Assembly: GCA_002633025.1 (NCBI GenBank)
Contig: NMRB01000151.1
Location: forward strand, 357,296 to 421,295
Direction: 5' to 3'
DNA: 64,000 nucleotides
Source of the DNA: Notospermus geniculatus
Lineage: Eukaryota; Nemertea; Pilidiophora; Heteronemertea; Lineidae
The notes beneath the pieces were generated by a model. The model did not search any database. It worked only from the letters and a program-made list of their open reading frames with translations, and was not told the origin of the DNA. Positions within the stretch are counted from its first letter, which is position 1. Each line of letters starts with the position of its first letter. This document shows, piece after piece, positions 22,422 to 35,696 of the stretch. A program made the translations under genes and the position numbers.

Positions 22422-23162
22422 TCATGTGATGTTGCCATTGTACTGGAGAAATTGAGAATCTCAGAGTGCTTTAGCTGTAGACAAATCGAAACCACGAACA
22501 AGCTACCAATGGGCTGGCTGGCCAACACTTACAAGAGGTAACATGGATTCAGATTTTCTTTTCCATGTTAAGCGCCATTTCTAGCTGAACTTCTCCAATA
22601 AGCTGACCAATTGTAGCACTAATAGTGAGAGGGCAACGGAGGAAGAGAGAGAGAGAGGGGAGGTTTGCAAATATTCCTGAGCACCTTGAAATGTGTTCCT
22701 GTATAGAATCTTCAGAATGTATGTTCTCAGGCATGGTAATGATTGTCAGATCTTCAGAAGTTCCAACTGATTCAATACAGAGAAGAAGGAGTGTGGTTAG
22801 ACAAGCCAGCTGCTGCCTCTTCAACTGCTTCCAGTTGGTTAAATAGGCCGATGATTACACCTGTTCCCTTTGAGATATGGTAAAAGGAATGAATGACTGA
22901 TAAGATAGTCACTACAAACATTCCTTGGAATGGCATCACTCACAGAAATAAATGGATGCTGCTCTTACCATTTTCTTGCAGCTCATCTGGCAATGTTGTC
23001 CTCCTTTTCCGACAATCTCGCTTCCACTTTTGAATCAAACCTTCGGCCTTATCACACAGAAAGGAAAATTTTGTTGAGACCCAAATATTCTAATGTTCTG
23101 CCATCATTTGACATCTCTGGCTAGTCCACTCAGTTTAACTCGGGGAGTACTAATTGGAGGGG

Positions 23163-23390
23163 CTTCATGATCAGCTGAGTGCCAGGTCCATGGGCCTCTT
23201 GTTGTCCTTTCTCTTCTAGCTTCATGATCAGCTGAGTGCCAGACCCATGGGCCTCTTGTTCTTTCTCTTCCAGCTTCATGATCAGCTGAGTGCCAGACCC
23301 ACGGGCCTCTTGTTCTCCTTTCTCTCCGGCTTCATGGTCAGCTGAGTGCCAGACCCATGGAGCTCTTGTTCTCCTTTCTCTCCCCCTCAT
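23163..23390 (+). repeat. Minisatellite, four units of 54-57 bp
   Basis: Units begin CTTCATGATCAGCTGAGTGCC at 23163, 23220, 23274 and 23330 and end in a CTTTCTCT pyrimidine run. On the minus strand the array reads as a repetitive peptide open for 112 codons, which is a by-product of near-3n periodicity rather than a gene. Confidence 0.75.
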
Positions 23391-25346
23391 CTTCCCTCGC
23401 CGTCTTTGCTCCACCTGTACAACATGATTGGTCCAACCCAAGCAGGTGCCTCTTATTAATCCTTCCAATAATGGAAAACAAATGTCATTACATATCTCTC
23501 AGGGAGAGAACTTATCCAAACTCTGTTTGTTTTCATGACTAAGAGGAGGAGAAGCAGTGGTTTCTCTGGGAAGAGCTCAGTCTGACGAGATTTATTTTAT
23601 GGGCTTCTTGGGTAGGATTTTCAGTCGACATTTTAAGGGCACATCTGAAATCTGATGAGGCTACATCAGATTAAGCTGCCATCCAGACAGTCTGTCAAGT
23701 GCTCTACAGCCGGAAGACCTGGATGCCCAGTACAGTTTTCTGCACTCAGTTTTGTTTGAGATCTTCAGAACTCGGTCGGTTAACCAAATACCCTCCATTA
23801 ACTTCAGTCGCTTTAGTCTTGGGTTTTGTGATTTCAGTGATGGCTTTCTTGTGTTATGTCTCTTACTCGACTTCACAGCAATGCAACATAACCTTCCTGA
23901 TAAGTGTTTAGCTTTAGATCCAGCATGCCTTTGTGAAAGAGCATTTCTGTGGACAACGTAATCTTATCTCTCTGCGTAAAAAGCTTTGATCAGGAAAGGT
24001 CAGACTTGATGTTGCAGTATTTTTCTGAGGTGCAAACGTGACATAAGTTAGATTGTTCAAAACTTGCTTGTTACTGTTTACGTGTTCTGCATAAAGGGAA
24101 AAACTGACACAATCTGAAAGAACTGAAGAAAATCTTCAGCATATTCCAAATGCTAGTCACAACAGCAACTCATGCAAAGTGGTAAGTTTTTATTTTGCGT
24201 GCAAAAATCGGCAATAAGATGCTTATTGTGTTCTCTGTTCTTTCTAAGGTCAGTGTATCAAATTCTTCAGATTTTCCTTGCATGACGTCCATCCTCGTCT
24301 GTATAAACAAGCAGCAGTCATGCGATGGCGTCTTGACCAACTTGCCTTTTCTGCACTTAGAGGCTGGCGAGTTGTCAATCTCCACATCAAGAGTTTTTCT
24401 TTGCCGCGGCTATCAGCCATAACCAATGCCCCTGGGAAACGAAACTTGATCCACAGTCGGAATTTGTTTTATTGATTTCTGCTCAGAATTGATCTGACCT
24501 TGAAACCTTTGATGGATCTTCACCATCATTCCTGTGTGCTCAGTTATGGTCCTGTTGAATGCAAAACCATCTAATTCCCACTTCTATGAGCGTGGTGATG
24601 GTGTGGGATTAAGTTATATTGGTGTTTAGGCCGGCTATTTCCTGCAGAGGAAGTAATGTGTGGGTAAAAACACGTTTGCCTGAGATCAAATGCTCCAGGC
24701 ATCGCTTTGGTAAACTTTTTACCACCACTGTTATGGTTTTTATTGGATGGCAATGTCAGCTAGGACGGGAAGAGGAAGAGATTGCTTTGTTTGGCTTATC
24801 TGATTTTAGGACAGTTGACAAAAAGGTTCAACGTACAGCGGGCCACCCCCTTGACAGGACTTAATAGATCTGTTGTATCCTGGAAGGAAGTTAGTGGATT
24901 AAACCCCTTTAACTTGTGTTTCTGTACCCGGTATGTCTCTCTTCATTGGTGAATGCTCATGGTGGGAAACAGGATATTTCCCACTAACATTAGCACATTT
25001 TCTGATCTTGTTTCTCTTGGGGGGATGCTTTGATTGACAGATTAAGATCTAAGGAGACACTTGATGATGTGGTTATCGGAAACTCACGACAAGTTCTCCG
25101 AGAGTATGCCATAGCATTTCCGATTGTTCTTCATCAGGAGTGGTTCCTAGTTCTTGGAATGTCAATTTTGGTCTTGGTGTTTGTGGAGGATCAGCTACAT
25201 GTATGAAGTGATGGAGAAAAGCAGGTTTTGATTGGGTGGCACTGACCTGCCTCCAAAATTCAGACAAGTGTGTGGAGACCTTGTTCTGTCCGCCGTTTGG
25301 CAATTCAGCTGTTTGATGTCTCCTCTCTGTCTTTGAAACGACTTCA

Positions 25347-25612
25347 TCTCCTGGAGGTTTTGAAGCTTTTGAATCATTTCATTAACCATCACTGATCAGA
25401 TTAAGACCTTCTCAAGACCTGACTTTGACTCTTGGAGATTCCGAAGCTTCCCAAAATCATCTCATTCACCAATCATAGATCAGCGGGATCTCCTCTAGAC
25501 CTGATTATGACTCTTAGAGATCCCAAAGCTTCCCAAACTCATCTCATTGACCAATCACAGATCACCAAGACCTGCTCTAGACCTGACTTTGACTCCTGGA
25601 GATTCGTCCATA
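25347..25612 (+). repeat. Tandem repeat, three units of ~82-84 bp
   Basis: Each unit contains GGAGATTCC.AAGCTTCCCAAA, then ATCTCATT.ACCAATCA.AGATCA, then CTAGACCTGA.T.TGACTC, with the first unit more diverged. The 111-codon open frame over it reflects repetition. Confidence 0.65.
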
Positions 25613-26043
25613 ATTGGAAACGGAGCAATTCAATTAGTTCCAGAGAATGCAATAATCTTGGTTCCTTATCCGTGTATGATCACTTTCTTTTGATCGATTC
25701 CATTGATTTATTTGGAGGGTATTCAAAGATAGCAATGGCGTGGATTATTCGATATTTCTTGAATTAACTACTAAGGAGTTTCTCGTGTTTGTTGGATTTG
25801 TTGTGCCCTGTTTCAAGGATTTGTGGAGATTTTCTCACGACTTTTTCATTTGTATGCAACGTGTATTCATTTGGCTGTTTATCCCTTGAGTGTTCAGTCA
25901 TGTAACGGTACATCTGATTGGGTCGTTACAGTTGCCATGATCGCGTGTCAACCAATCATTGAACATGCAATTTTCTTGTGATTTCTGAGTTGGTGCTACT
26001 GGTACTACCTTCTGTAGCTTCGTGTTGCGATTTTGGAATACCA

Positions 26044-26229
26044 GTGCTTCTTGTAAGGATATCTTTGATAGGCTCATTCTAGTACGTATGATTACGTATT
26101 GACCTATATAGGAGATACTGATATCTTTGTTTACCGGTGCTTCTTGTAACGATATCTTTGATTGGCTCATTCTAGTGTGTATGATTACATATTGACCAAT
26201 ACAGGAGCTTGTGAGATCTCTGTTTACAA
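26044..26229 (+). repeat. Two-unit tandem repeat, 93-bp period
   Basis: GTGCTTCTTGTAA(G/C)GATATCTTTGAT(A/T)GGCTCATTCTAGT, then GTATGATTAC(G/A)TATTGACC and TCT(T/C)TGTTTAC, occurs twice at 26044 and 26137. Local duplication in the intron. Confidence 0.65.
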
Positions 26230-29200
26230 ACACCAGTGATATGTGCTGTTTCCTTCGTTTTCAAATGTCCTTTACTGATGAGGGGGAAATTGTCCTGATA
26301 CCTTGTCAAGAAATTCATTGGATTCTGTAATCCTTCCGTGCTTCCCATCCGTTCACTACCATTCGTTCATCACGTTTTCTCATTTCATTCTATGCCAAGA
26401 GGACACAATAATCTGTCAAGATTTCCCCTACTGCATGCCACTCACAGCATCAAATAACACTGAGAAACAGCAACACCAGGTGAAAGGACATCTGACACAT
26501 TGAAGAAGATCACGCCCGTAATCCTAGCACTCTTCATTTCTTCTTTCGGTGATTCATTCTGGTTTCGTGTCACTTTCTCTAATCTCCTAATTCACTATTG
26601 TGAACATCCAGGTTCCCGTGAGATCAGCTTTCTTTTCTCTGTTGAAAATACTGCAGAGAATCGTGCAGAACAAGTTGATTTTCGATGTGGGGGATGATGA
26701 AAAATGAGGAAATACCAAACAGTGTTAACATTGCGATCGCTCCAGGTATTCAACAATGACCTTCGCTTGGTTGCATCATCTCCCTTTTGCTCATTGACAG
26801 AGCATTCATAAACAACATTGGCTGAAAGGATAAAACTTGTATCTTTGTGTTGTTGTTGTGTGGGAGGACACACCACACCATCTGAGCTCTTTGCTGGCCC
26901 AAGTAGAACTAACTACTCAAGGGGAAACCTCCCAAGGAATTTTACGGGGAGACATGCATCACCATACATTGTAATGTAGGGGGAAACCAGTCCTCAGGGG
27001 TGATGCTACCTGGGCTCATTCCTGCCTAGGTTAAATTCACTCTGAGATAAACCTCGCAAGTAATCATATGGAGACACCAAGGATCATTCACTGGGCAGCT
27101 TCCTCCAGCAACTGATGAGGTCATGAAGCCAACATTGGCACAACGTCAGCTGCCTGGATTAGTTGTCTTCTTCCCAAAGATTAATGCCTCCACTAGTCAT
27201 TGCCAGCCACTTCATCATCTCATGTAGATTTCACCACACTGTGTACCAATATCTTCATGGCCAAGGTCACCTTGAAGCAGCCATGACCGTACATTGCTCT
27301 TTGTCTGGCCAAGTTCTTCATTGCTGAACAAATGGCCGAATTATACTTTATGGCGGCTGTCCACTTTTATCATGCCAATTTGTTGTGTGTTAGGAAAAAA
27401 GCACAACTCCACCCAAACCAACCGATCAGGGAGCGGTATCCTATTGAATGAATCGTTTGGGAAGGCCAACAAAATAAATTTCTGGCGGTTTCTCTGATAG
27501 AGTGCGGCACAACCAGACATGATTAAGTTAGCATTATGGACTGTGTTATTATCTAAGTCAGATTAATGTCTCTAGTCTTTACCATCAATCAAACTCCCCT
27601 AGGATTATCGGTTATGGTGCCAAGGTCAAATCGGTTGTTGGATTCCTTCCAGCGTTGCTTGTCTGGCTTCCTCAGAAATTGTGTTAGGGTTGCAGCTTTG
27701 GATTGTCCAACTAATGCCATAGTGATTGGCCCCTCGGCATCTCAAAAGTCTTCCATAAGGCATCAATGATGACTGAGCCAACTTGAACCCCATTTGCCCT
27801 TTCCACTGCACAAAATGCCACGTTAAAGAGTAATGAATCTACCATTGCATTCTCTGAGGATTCTTTCATCTTATTCTTCTGACGTACAGTATTCAATGAA
27901 TGTCGCAGGTCTGTGAAGATTCCTTTTCAGTTCAAATGTTATTACGAAATTCTTGTCGTACGCAGAATCTCATAAGACTCCATCACGACGACGTAATTTG
28001 CTGCATGCTTCAGGCAAAGACTTCAATAAGAAAAGCGACCTGTGGCAGTGGCAGCATGCAGAATCTAATTCCCTGTACTTCATTGAATAAATATTGGTAA
28101 TTTATTGTCCATCTCTGGAGAAGACGGCGGGGATGGATGGCGCTTACCTGGGGACATGCCGGCGCTGTGATGTACAGCTTACAGCGTATGTCTTCCGTGT
28201 TGATGTACCCTCGAGACTCGTCTAGCGGTCATGACCTGTGAGGTTGGTGACCAGTTTGGGAGGAAACTGCCACATTGTGGTATGGCATCGTCATCATCAT
28301 AATGTCCTGCAGCCATGCGGCCATTTGGGCATTGCTGCACATTGACTTCGTTGTCCCATGTTCTCCAGTCTTCAGCAGCCATTCAGGTGACACTCTCCCT
28401 GCGCTAGTGTCTCTGCAGCACCATGTTGTTTGTCCTCGGTGAGGCAGATCAGGTCTTCTGTCTTTCATCTGTCCGGTCTTGCACATTGTCCATCCAGATC
28501 TTCTGAACACAGTCACTGTAGTCAAAAGCTGTGGAACCCACACACTGTGCCTTCAGGGTTGCAAGACCAGGACAGAATAGGTCCATGAACTACCAGCTCA
28601 GAGGACAAGATGTGATAGTGCACACAAGTCTTGGAAACTGATTGCTATTGCCATGCTTGCCTATAGGAATTGAAATCACCCATCCCTGTGGATCGACTCA
28701 GTGCAGTATTGCTGTTGATACTGTACACTAAAGCACCAGCAGTTGCTATGGAAGACAGTGTATTTGTCCCGAACCCTTGTGTTCCATGTTTGTCATTAGT
28801 TATCGTATTGCATTGATATTGATAGATATTTAGATATCTCTATTGATATAGGTGTAGCTCTGGCAGTTGCCCATGATTTGGGGTGATCATCACCTGGTTC
28901 TTAGTCATATCATAAGTTTATCACCATCTTGGGCCAATAGCCAGGGAAGGTCTGAAAGTGAGGGTAGCCTCGTCTGGCTGTAGCCCATTATGGGATTCTG
29001 TCATATCTTCTGGCTGTCGCCCTTGACTTGGGTGTGGTCTTCATCCATTGGTAGATGCCACTAGTGAGGATCCCTTCCGACCCCTTCACATGACCAATGC
29101 CATTAAATGGCTCTCAGAGAAGACAACCATATCTTTATTGTTTACCTGACAGAACCTTTTCATCTTCTTTTGACATTCCCCATTCATTTCCTGTCAGTCC

Positions 29201-29397
29201 ATTACGGAAGTCCCTCTTTCCCAATTACTTTAAGGCTTTTCTCTGACCTGGGTAATCCTTCTGTGGTCTCCGCGATACTCAATATTGGTTGCCGATATAA
29301 ATTGATAGCATTCTTCCTCAAAGGTCGGCCCCATTTTGATTGGATTACAGGAAGCACCTTCGAGAAGTTCATCTTATCCCTGTCTGTGCCCACCATA

Positions 29398-29470
29398 TGC
29401 TGGGGTGACGCAGTTGAAACATCTGCCCCATCATTGCTGATGTTCCTGGTTCGATCCCTTGTCAGACCTA
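29398..29470 (+). mobile_element. tRNA-like SINE head (family 2), segment copy 1
   Basis: A-box-like TGACGCAGTTG (29406-29416) and B box GGTTCGATCCC (29448-29458) are 42 bp apart. The intervening GAAACATCTGCCCCATCA parallels the family 2 copy at 10115-10257 (GAAACATCAGCTCCCATCA). Minus and plus open frames overlapping here are not supported as genes: the + frame is 144 codons in this copy but truncated in the second. Confidence 0.6.
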
Positions 29471-30242
29471 TGCCCTTAGAGCTAACTAAGAATGCCATAT
29501 TTGCTGCTCATCTCTTGACCTATACCTTCATTGACCCTTAAAGCACCAAGTGCAGTTTTCAAATTTGATGCTGGCCTTAGGGCCATGAGATCAATCACAT
29601 CATCAAATTGGAATCCAAAGCCGTGGTACTTTGGAGCTGGGTGTTTCATGAATACCAACTACAGTTTCTCACTGTTCAAATTTGGGATGAGCCAGTGAAA
29701 ACTTCCTAAAATTGGTACCGGTAAAAAAAGTCCAGAGTTCTGGCACTTTCAAGGTTAACCAATGGCACCAGCTGTTCGTCAGTGGTCTCCCTTTCTTCCA
29801 ACTTCTGCCTTCTTTGTGATAACACAAGAAACATAAAGTACTTTTTAAAAAGTGACACTTTCTTCTCAGCATCATTAGGTGAGTTCATGTCAGTCATGTC
29901 ACTGCTGTAACAACTCCAAAGGATGATGGATGAGAAGGTTCATGTTAAATCCCTTTGAGGGTTTGCCAGAGCCAGCTGAGCCCCCTGGAGACAACTTGTT
30001 AGTTCTCTTCAGGAGGATAAACCCCTCATTCGAGGGGCTTCTCTTTGTGGGATCGATAGACTTTGATATCTCATCTGAAATCATTGTCTTAAGATTGTTA
30101 GGGAGTGGTGGCTCAACTTTCAAACTTCCAGGGCCAAAACAAAGTTTTAAGGGACTCAGCAGACTTGCCCTAACTCTTTACAAACCATGCGTGTAACTTT
30201 ATTGCCCTGCCAATGTAAAAGGAAGCATCTCCACTCAAAATC

Positions 30243-30266
30243 GGGGGTGGGGGTGGGGGTGGGGGT
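30243..30266 (+). repeat. G-quadruplex-prone (GGGGGT)4 tract
   Basis: Four consecutive runs of five G separated by single T on the FEZ sense strand. Segment copy 2 has a single G5 run at the matching place (40185-40189). The intronic RNA could fold into a G-quadruplex. Confidence 0.8.
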
Positions 30267-30948
30267 GCTCAACAGGAATATCAGCCTACACTGTACACAG
30301 TTGTGTACTGAGTAGTTCAGTGTGGAGCTGTTCCTTCAAATGACTGTGATCCCACTGATAAAATGCAGATCTTACAATTGCTGTGCTGTTATTAAGCCAC
30401 ACCTCTCTCAAATCAAAGAAAAAGTTGTTGGTTATTATGTGGTACAACTTATCCAGAAGAACCACTCACTGATCTAATTCTGATACTGAAGAACCAAAAA
30501 AGCACCGGAAAAGCAACTTATTGTCATTCAAATTGTGTCATCAGAGACAATGACCCTTTAATAAGCGCAATGAACAACCACTTATGGTGACTGTATGTAA
30601 ATGTATAAAAACAACAAAGGGGATTCCCCTGCTTCATGCGCAAACTGCTTGAATCATATCTGCTTTATTGGTCGTTGGTTTACGTCATTTCATCGATTAC
30701 TTGATCATTACATGATCGACTGGGGAATTCTGGTGTTTGTTCAATGCCTTTTGACATTCTACATTGGTGATCTATTGGTTCTCTTATCAAGAAAGTATGA
30801 TGAATTATCTGTTGATGTCATGATTGCTGTGACTGAGGTGCAGGGTGTGGGGGAATGCCCACACCTAATCTTCCTTCAAATGTTCTTTACCTAATAAAGA
30901 ACGTATTTTAATGGTATTGCCTACTTTTGATAGGACCCAAGTCTTTGA

Positions 30949-31019
30949 CCCGTATTTTAGAATGCTCCTCAACGTAAAGGAGGAGGGACTTTATGTTGAG
31001 GAGCATTCTAAAATACGGG
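30949..31019 (+). other. 71-nt hairpin, precursor-miRNA-sized, segment copy 1
   Basis: Arms of 31 nt (CCCGTATTTTAGAATGCTCC… and its complement) pair throughout with a single G·U wobble around a 9-nt loop. Both arms are identical in segment copy 2 (40886-40956), while the loop differs by one base. Sense orientation within the FEZ intron. Could be a small foldback element or a small-RNA precursor; expression data would be needed. Confidence 0.65.
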
Positions 31020-31089
31020 CCTTTGTTTTCATCAACAGACAGATGTACTTCAGCAGAACCCCTCTGTTCAAGACAACCTTTGGATTGAC

Positions 31090-31215
31090 AAATGGTGTAC
31101 CAAATGGAGAGGTGTCCTTCTTATAGAGGTCAGAGTGAAAATTCCCACTACAGAACTGAACTTTGGTGTCCTTGGTAGAGAGGTGTCCTCCTGGGAGTGG
31201 CAGAGGTCTGTGTCA
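31090..31215 (+). repeat. AGGTGTCC-family repeat, segment copy 1
   Basis: Contains GGAGAGGTGTCCTTCTTATAG, ACTGAACTTTGGTGTCC and AGAGAGGTGTCCTCCTGGG, the same words as in 57780-57898. The counterpart in copy 2 is at about 41045-41155. Confidence 0.5.
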
Positions 31216-32083
31216 GAAGGGAGGGACTAAATTGTCAATAGCTGGCAGCACTGCCCAAGTGACCTAACAATTTTGTTAGTCAATAAGAAATTGACAAGGG
31301 ACCTGGTAACCCGAAGGATTTTCAATAGATTTCTATGGAAGGACACCTAATCCATGGTGGCCTAAAGTTCCCTATTGCTTTATTGAGGTACTGCGAGTAG
31401 CATTTACAACTTGTTTCCTCATCCAAATATTGGTAATCCTCTCCAGCATTGGAGTGAAAGATTCGTAATGTTAAAATCAATTAGAACACTCCATATCCTG
31501 GATCACTGTGCACGCAAACTTTGAGGGAGTAACCGCTCAGAATCAATGCACACAATAGCCAGCCTGATTCAAGCATCCTGAATCCCCCTTCAGCTCCTCC
31601 AACTAGAAGCAACAATGCTACAAAACTCTGTTGATTTTATCATAATGATATCTAATTTGTTTTCACAAATCCCTGCAAACAATGCATAAATCACTTCAGC
31701 CAGAAGCTACAGACTGAATGGATTGCCTTTATTTTCCATTTAGCCAAGTTTTCAAAATCCTATCAATTCTGCTGTTGGGTAATGTAGTAAATTGGACAAT
31801 TTGTCTGTAATCAAGGAATTGGCGACTGTTTGAGGATATTTTTTTTCAAGTCACTGCTAGAATTGCACACTCCTGTATGAGTTTTCTCCTGCAAGTTGGT
31901 TTTCTATGGGTAACTCAGCTGTCGAAAGCTATGGGCAGTTGTTGATGTCACTGGTCAAGAATAAGTCGTAAGGAAATCAATAATGTCGAATTGCCCATCG
32001 AGGGCAAATCGTGCCAGAAAAAATGTCAAGGTGAAATAACGCCTTTATGATGGGAAGCTGGTGGTGCCAGCTGATGCGATGGC

Positions 32084-32238
32084 AATAGGAGCAGTTAGCC
32101 GCGCTTATTGCCAAAAGATGGCAGCAAAGTACTTGCGAGCCAAGAACGTCCGGTGCTCATTCAGCCATGATTGGGTCTACGAGGCATTGAATTGGGCCGT
32201 AGTGACACCTATTGGTCAACTGACTGACAGCTCCTATT
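32084..32238 (+). repeat. MITE family D (AATAGGAGCAGTCAGC ends), segment copy 1
   Basis: Starts AATAGGAGCAGTTAGCCGC and ends CTGACAGCTCCTATT. The centre includes AAGATGGCAGCAAAGT and TTGGGCCGTAGTGACACCTA. Other copies are at 42066-42215 (the matching place in segment copy 2), 38222-38394 and, reversed, 49926-50097. The longer copies have an internal GCGGACC…GGTCCGC pair. Confidence 0.7.
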
Positions 32239-34581
32239 CAGTGTGTGGTACGGAAGGGATGATTGCATCCCATTGAAGTGGCCCAAACAGATATGGTGAA
32301 GAAGAGGTCGGTCGTCTTGGTGAAGTGAGATCTCTTCCTGCGACTTCAAAAGTTCCGTGTGCACACGACCATAACTCATCAATAATTGCTGTAGGTGGCC
32401 TGATAAATGGCAATTTTATGATGTGATCAGTTTAAATCTTGATATGGTGCAATGAACTTGATCAACCAGTGGCAATTTCAGCTTGATTGGCCTTGATGGA
32501 TTGATGGCACTTGCGTAGGATTGGAACGTGTCTGATATGATGGAGCATTTTGCAGCATCAGGGTGAACACGCCACCTGTCTGTGCCATGAAGAACTCTGC
32601 TTCACATGGAGAGATATGAAAAGCTGAACCACTCTTACTTAAACTCAAAAATCTAAATTGGGCAGTTGCTGAACCTCATCAAAGACAGAAGTAACAACCC
32701 AAGTTCACACACTTGGTCCAGACTGAAGAACTATCTTGGCCAGTAGCACACCAATGCTGCGGATCTCATCTCTAGCCACAAATGAATCCTTCCTGTAATC
32801 ATACCAATGGCCATTTCTCTGACTTTGATGTAAACCAACTTGTCGGTTACAAAAAGCTTCTGGCAGCGCCCTTTTCCTGTCTGCCTACTCATCATTTCAG
32901 CAGTCCCCTCCAAATTGATAGCTTTTCTGCATACCTACCAATCAGTTTCTGTAACAAAGCCATGTCAAAGGTCAGTAATGGTCCTCCCCTCACTCACGCC
33001 TTCTCATTATGACCCTATCACTCCTATCACAAAAAATCCAAATGAAAGCTGATTCCTTAGTTTTTCTCCGCCAGGTCGTGATTTGGGGTGAACAATTTGA
33101 AGAAAAGTTGCTCATTTATCAGCCTGATGGTATTCCTTTGAATATCTTTGCCATTTGATCTACTGCACAGTGGACATTGAGCCCACCTTTCGGATGTTCT
33201 GAGCAGCAGATGCATTAATACGTCATGTGACATGTCTGGACCAATGAATTTCACCGAGTATCACATGGGACCTGAGGAATCATCAAGAGGGAATGAATGA
33301 ATTAACAAAACCAGTGAGTTCCCCTCAAGTGCTCAAAGGTTTGGAGTTCAAGTTTGTGATCTAAATCTCGGTTGATTGGTCTTGTATAAGGAGATTAATC
33401 ATGAAGCTCTCGGTTCATTAGAACGTGTCAATCGTCTTGTTAAGGGTTCACCATTCTTTTCCCCTTGAGATTCTTGACAAATTACACCTCTTAACTTGGT
33501 GAAGTTCAAACACTCTTATCTCTACTCTTCAGTGAGCTTTCAGGAAATTTACCGACAGTTTTGCAGCTCTGTCGTCGAGTTCCTCCATCCCATGATGCTA
33601 CCATCCATTGCACTCCACGCATCTGTTTTACCTCTGATGGAAATCCATTCAATAGTATTATTCTTTCAATTATGGGATATATCTCTATGCATTTGGCTCT
33701 CTTTCCCATATCTTTTCCATTCAGAGGTGAATTGTCCAACCATCAATCATAAAAAACGTTCTCTGGATACTGGGAATTTCATTTTTCTTGTATTTTCACT
33801 CTAAAAACAAAACAATATACTGATATTTGCCATTTTATATGAGTGCAAATGAGACCAAATATGATATGTCTAGACCAGCGTAGCAGCCTAGTTCAATTAA
33901 GGGCGCCTTGGGGTCTTTATAATAGACAAGTTATAAATGGCACTGGATATAATATTGCAATGAAGTATATATTGCTTTGTGTTTTTATGGTAAATGTCCT
34001 TTAATGTGTTGTTTCGGAGATGGCGACTTTTCCTGGTAAACAAGGAGATTGTAAACACAGGCATATTGTTGATCATGGCGTCTCGTTCGGGTTGTCTGTC
34101 CGAACAGTTAGGTCTGTAAGCTGATATTGATGTAGTCTCTTGCCTGATCCAACGTACACAAAGCAGAGTTGTCCCTAAAAGGAAGTGAAAAAGTTGAGAG
34201 TCAATGCTGTACCCAAGTTACAGTTGGTTCCTGTTGTTGAGCAAGTTCAGAAACTAAACCGAAATACAGGAACAAGGAAGTCATGCTTAAACATTTGAAC
34301 TGCTGTTTTTCGTCATCTTTTGTTCAGTGTCTTCCCATTTCACCCTTCCCAATTTGCCCTGCAATGGTTAGGCAATTGTACGGCCAAGGATGTTTCTAAG
34401 GGGAAAGGTTAGGGTAGCTTCAGAGTTTGCAATTGGGGACAAATTGGGAAAGGGCAAAATGGGAGGAATAAACTCTTTTGTTCACAGGCAATAACACCTC
34501 TAATTATGTTATCATAGGACTTTCATTATTTTCCAGTGATCTTCACATTGTCTCACAACTTCTCTCTTCTTTATCTTACAG

Positions 34582-34696
34582 GAGAGTCCGTCAGCAGGGG
34601 ATACACCATCAGATACAGACATGTTATCGCCTACTTCCAACGAACTACTACATTTCAAGGAAAAGCAAGCAGTGACGCCTGCCAATTATGAAGCGA
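34582..34696 (+). CDS. FEZ1/2 (unc-76): FEZ/zygin family coding exon, copy A of a duplicated exon
   Basis: 115-nt exon bounded by TTATCTTACAG and GTAAGTA. It enters in phase 0 and leaves in phase 1. Translation begins ESPSAGDTPSDTDMLSP and ends VTPANYEA. In vertebrate FEZ the residues after E-E-M-M-Q are E/N-S-P-D-P, an acidic/Ser/Thr stretch, then S-Y-E-E/G, so this is the expected next exon after 15559-15705. The exon lies in the first copy of a 9.2-kb tandem segment and is identical over all 115 bases to the exon at 44504-44618, although the adjacent intron differs at several positions on each side. Because 115 is not a multiple of three, splicing both copies together would shift the frame. 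The following family exon (S-x-x-E-L-x-E-L-L coiled-coil region) was not found in the window. Confidence 0.86.
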
Positions 34697-35696
34697 GTAA
34701 GTAGGCTTTCCTTTCTCAAATGTTCTGTCTCTGTGTGAAGATTATATTTGTCCCAAGAAAAAGACTGGAAACTTTGCACCATCCTCGTGGTGCTTGAGAA
34801 AGATCCTCATCATTGCTCTACAAATTGTATCCTGGCAAAGAAGCCCAGGAGCTTCTAATGCTTATAAACCTAACTTGATGGAAAAAAATGTGTCGAAATG
34901 AAAGCCCTGCTGAAGTTCCCAGTTATATTTAGCACCAGTTGAAGGATGCTATTGTTCACCAACCGAATTGAGTTAACCATTCCATCAGCTTAGCGTTGTC
35001 ATTTATTCGGTGTGGTTTCAGGCCAAATGTGGGATGGGGATGTTGCTTTGTTGTGGCTGGATTATAACCGTAGCTATCTGTTCCTGTGTCAGTGTGTTTG
35101 TTTTTCAAGTTAATGTTGTTGTTGGAAATGTCATCCAAATCTTCTATTCTTGGAAGATTTGGAATTCCAAAGGTCGCATCTATTTTGCGCAGATCTCAAC
35201 GACGGATGTCTTATTGTTGAAATAAACGTTATCAGGAAGAAGGAGAATGTTGTTGTGTCTTCCTATGCCAGGGGTTTAAAATCCACTATTATTAGCATAT
35301 TAGTCTCTTATTATTAGCAAATGTAAAAAAGTGAAAGTTGTCACAGAATAAAAGTCCATAAACTTTGGATTTTTCAATCCCTGGCTCACCTTGTCTGTTG
35401 TCTGTTCACCTGCCCCGTTCTGTTTTCAGTGTATTCTGTGGCAAGTTGTTTCAGATTGCCTGCTTGACTATGCAGTGGGATTTCTTACCATTTAAGTCTA
35501 CCAAGTTCCCATGATGTCATGACTTAAACACCGTGTTGATGAGGTCACTTACTGGAGATAAGCCGATATGCTGCGCTCATCCAAGGATCTGAATGTAGCT
35601 TTCAGCAAATGAAGCCAGAGAGCCATCTGTTTCCACCAGTTGCCCTGATTCGGTTATTGCTGTTCAAAAATGTGTTGGAGGACATGAAACCCATGC

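Larger units (their letters stand above)
15706..34581 (+). other. FEZ intron, 18.9 kb (to exon copy A)
   Basis: Phase-0 intron. It holds repeats annotated separately between 15867 and 26230, an assembly gap, and the first ~7.8 kb of tandem segment copy 1 (from 26820). I see nothing identifiable in 18720-20170, 20600-21890, 22425-23160, 23400-25340 and 26235-26819: only AT-rich unique-looking sequence with short open frames. Confidence 0.6.

Noticed and set aside
23130-23468. 112-codon repetitive minus-strand peptide
   Set aside because: It is the translation of a 54-57 bp minisatellite.
27711-27896. Minus-strand peptide (and 36947-37132) vaguely like the ligand-binding domain of class C receptors (AFCAVERANGVQVGSVIIDA)
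   Set aside because: The likeness covers about 25 residues, does not extend in any frame, and the opposite strand gives an equally vague match. Treated as coincidence.
29107-29541. 144-codon + strand frame and its 98-codon minus-strand shadow
   Set aside because: The reading length changes between the two segment copies, and the region contains a tRNA-like SINE head, so it is more likely repeat than gene.
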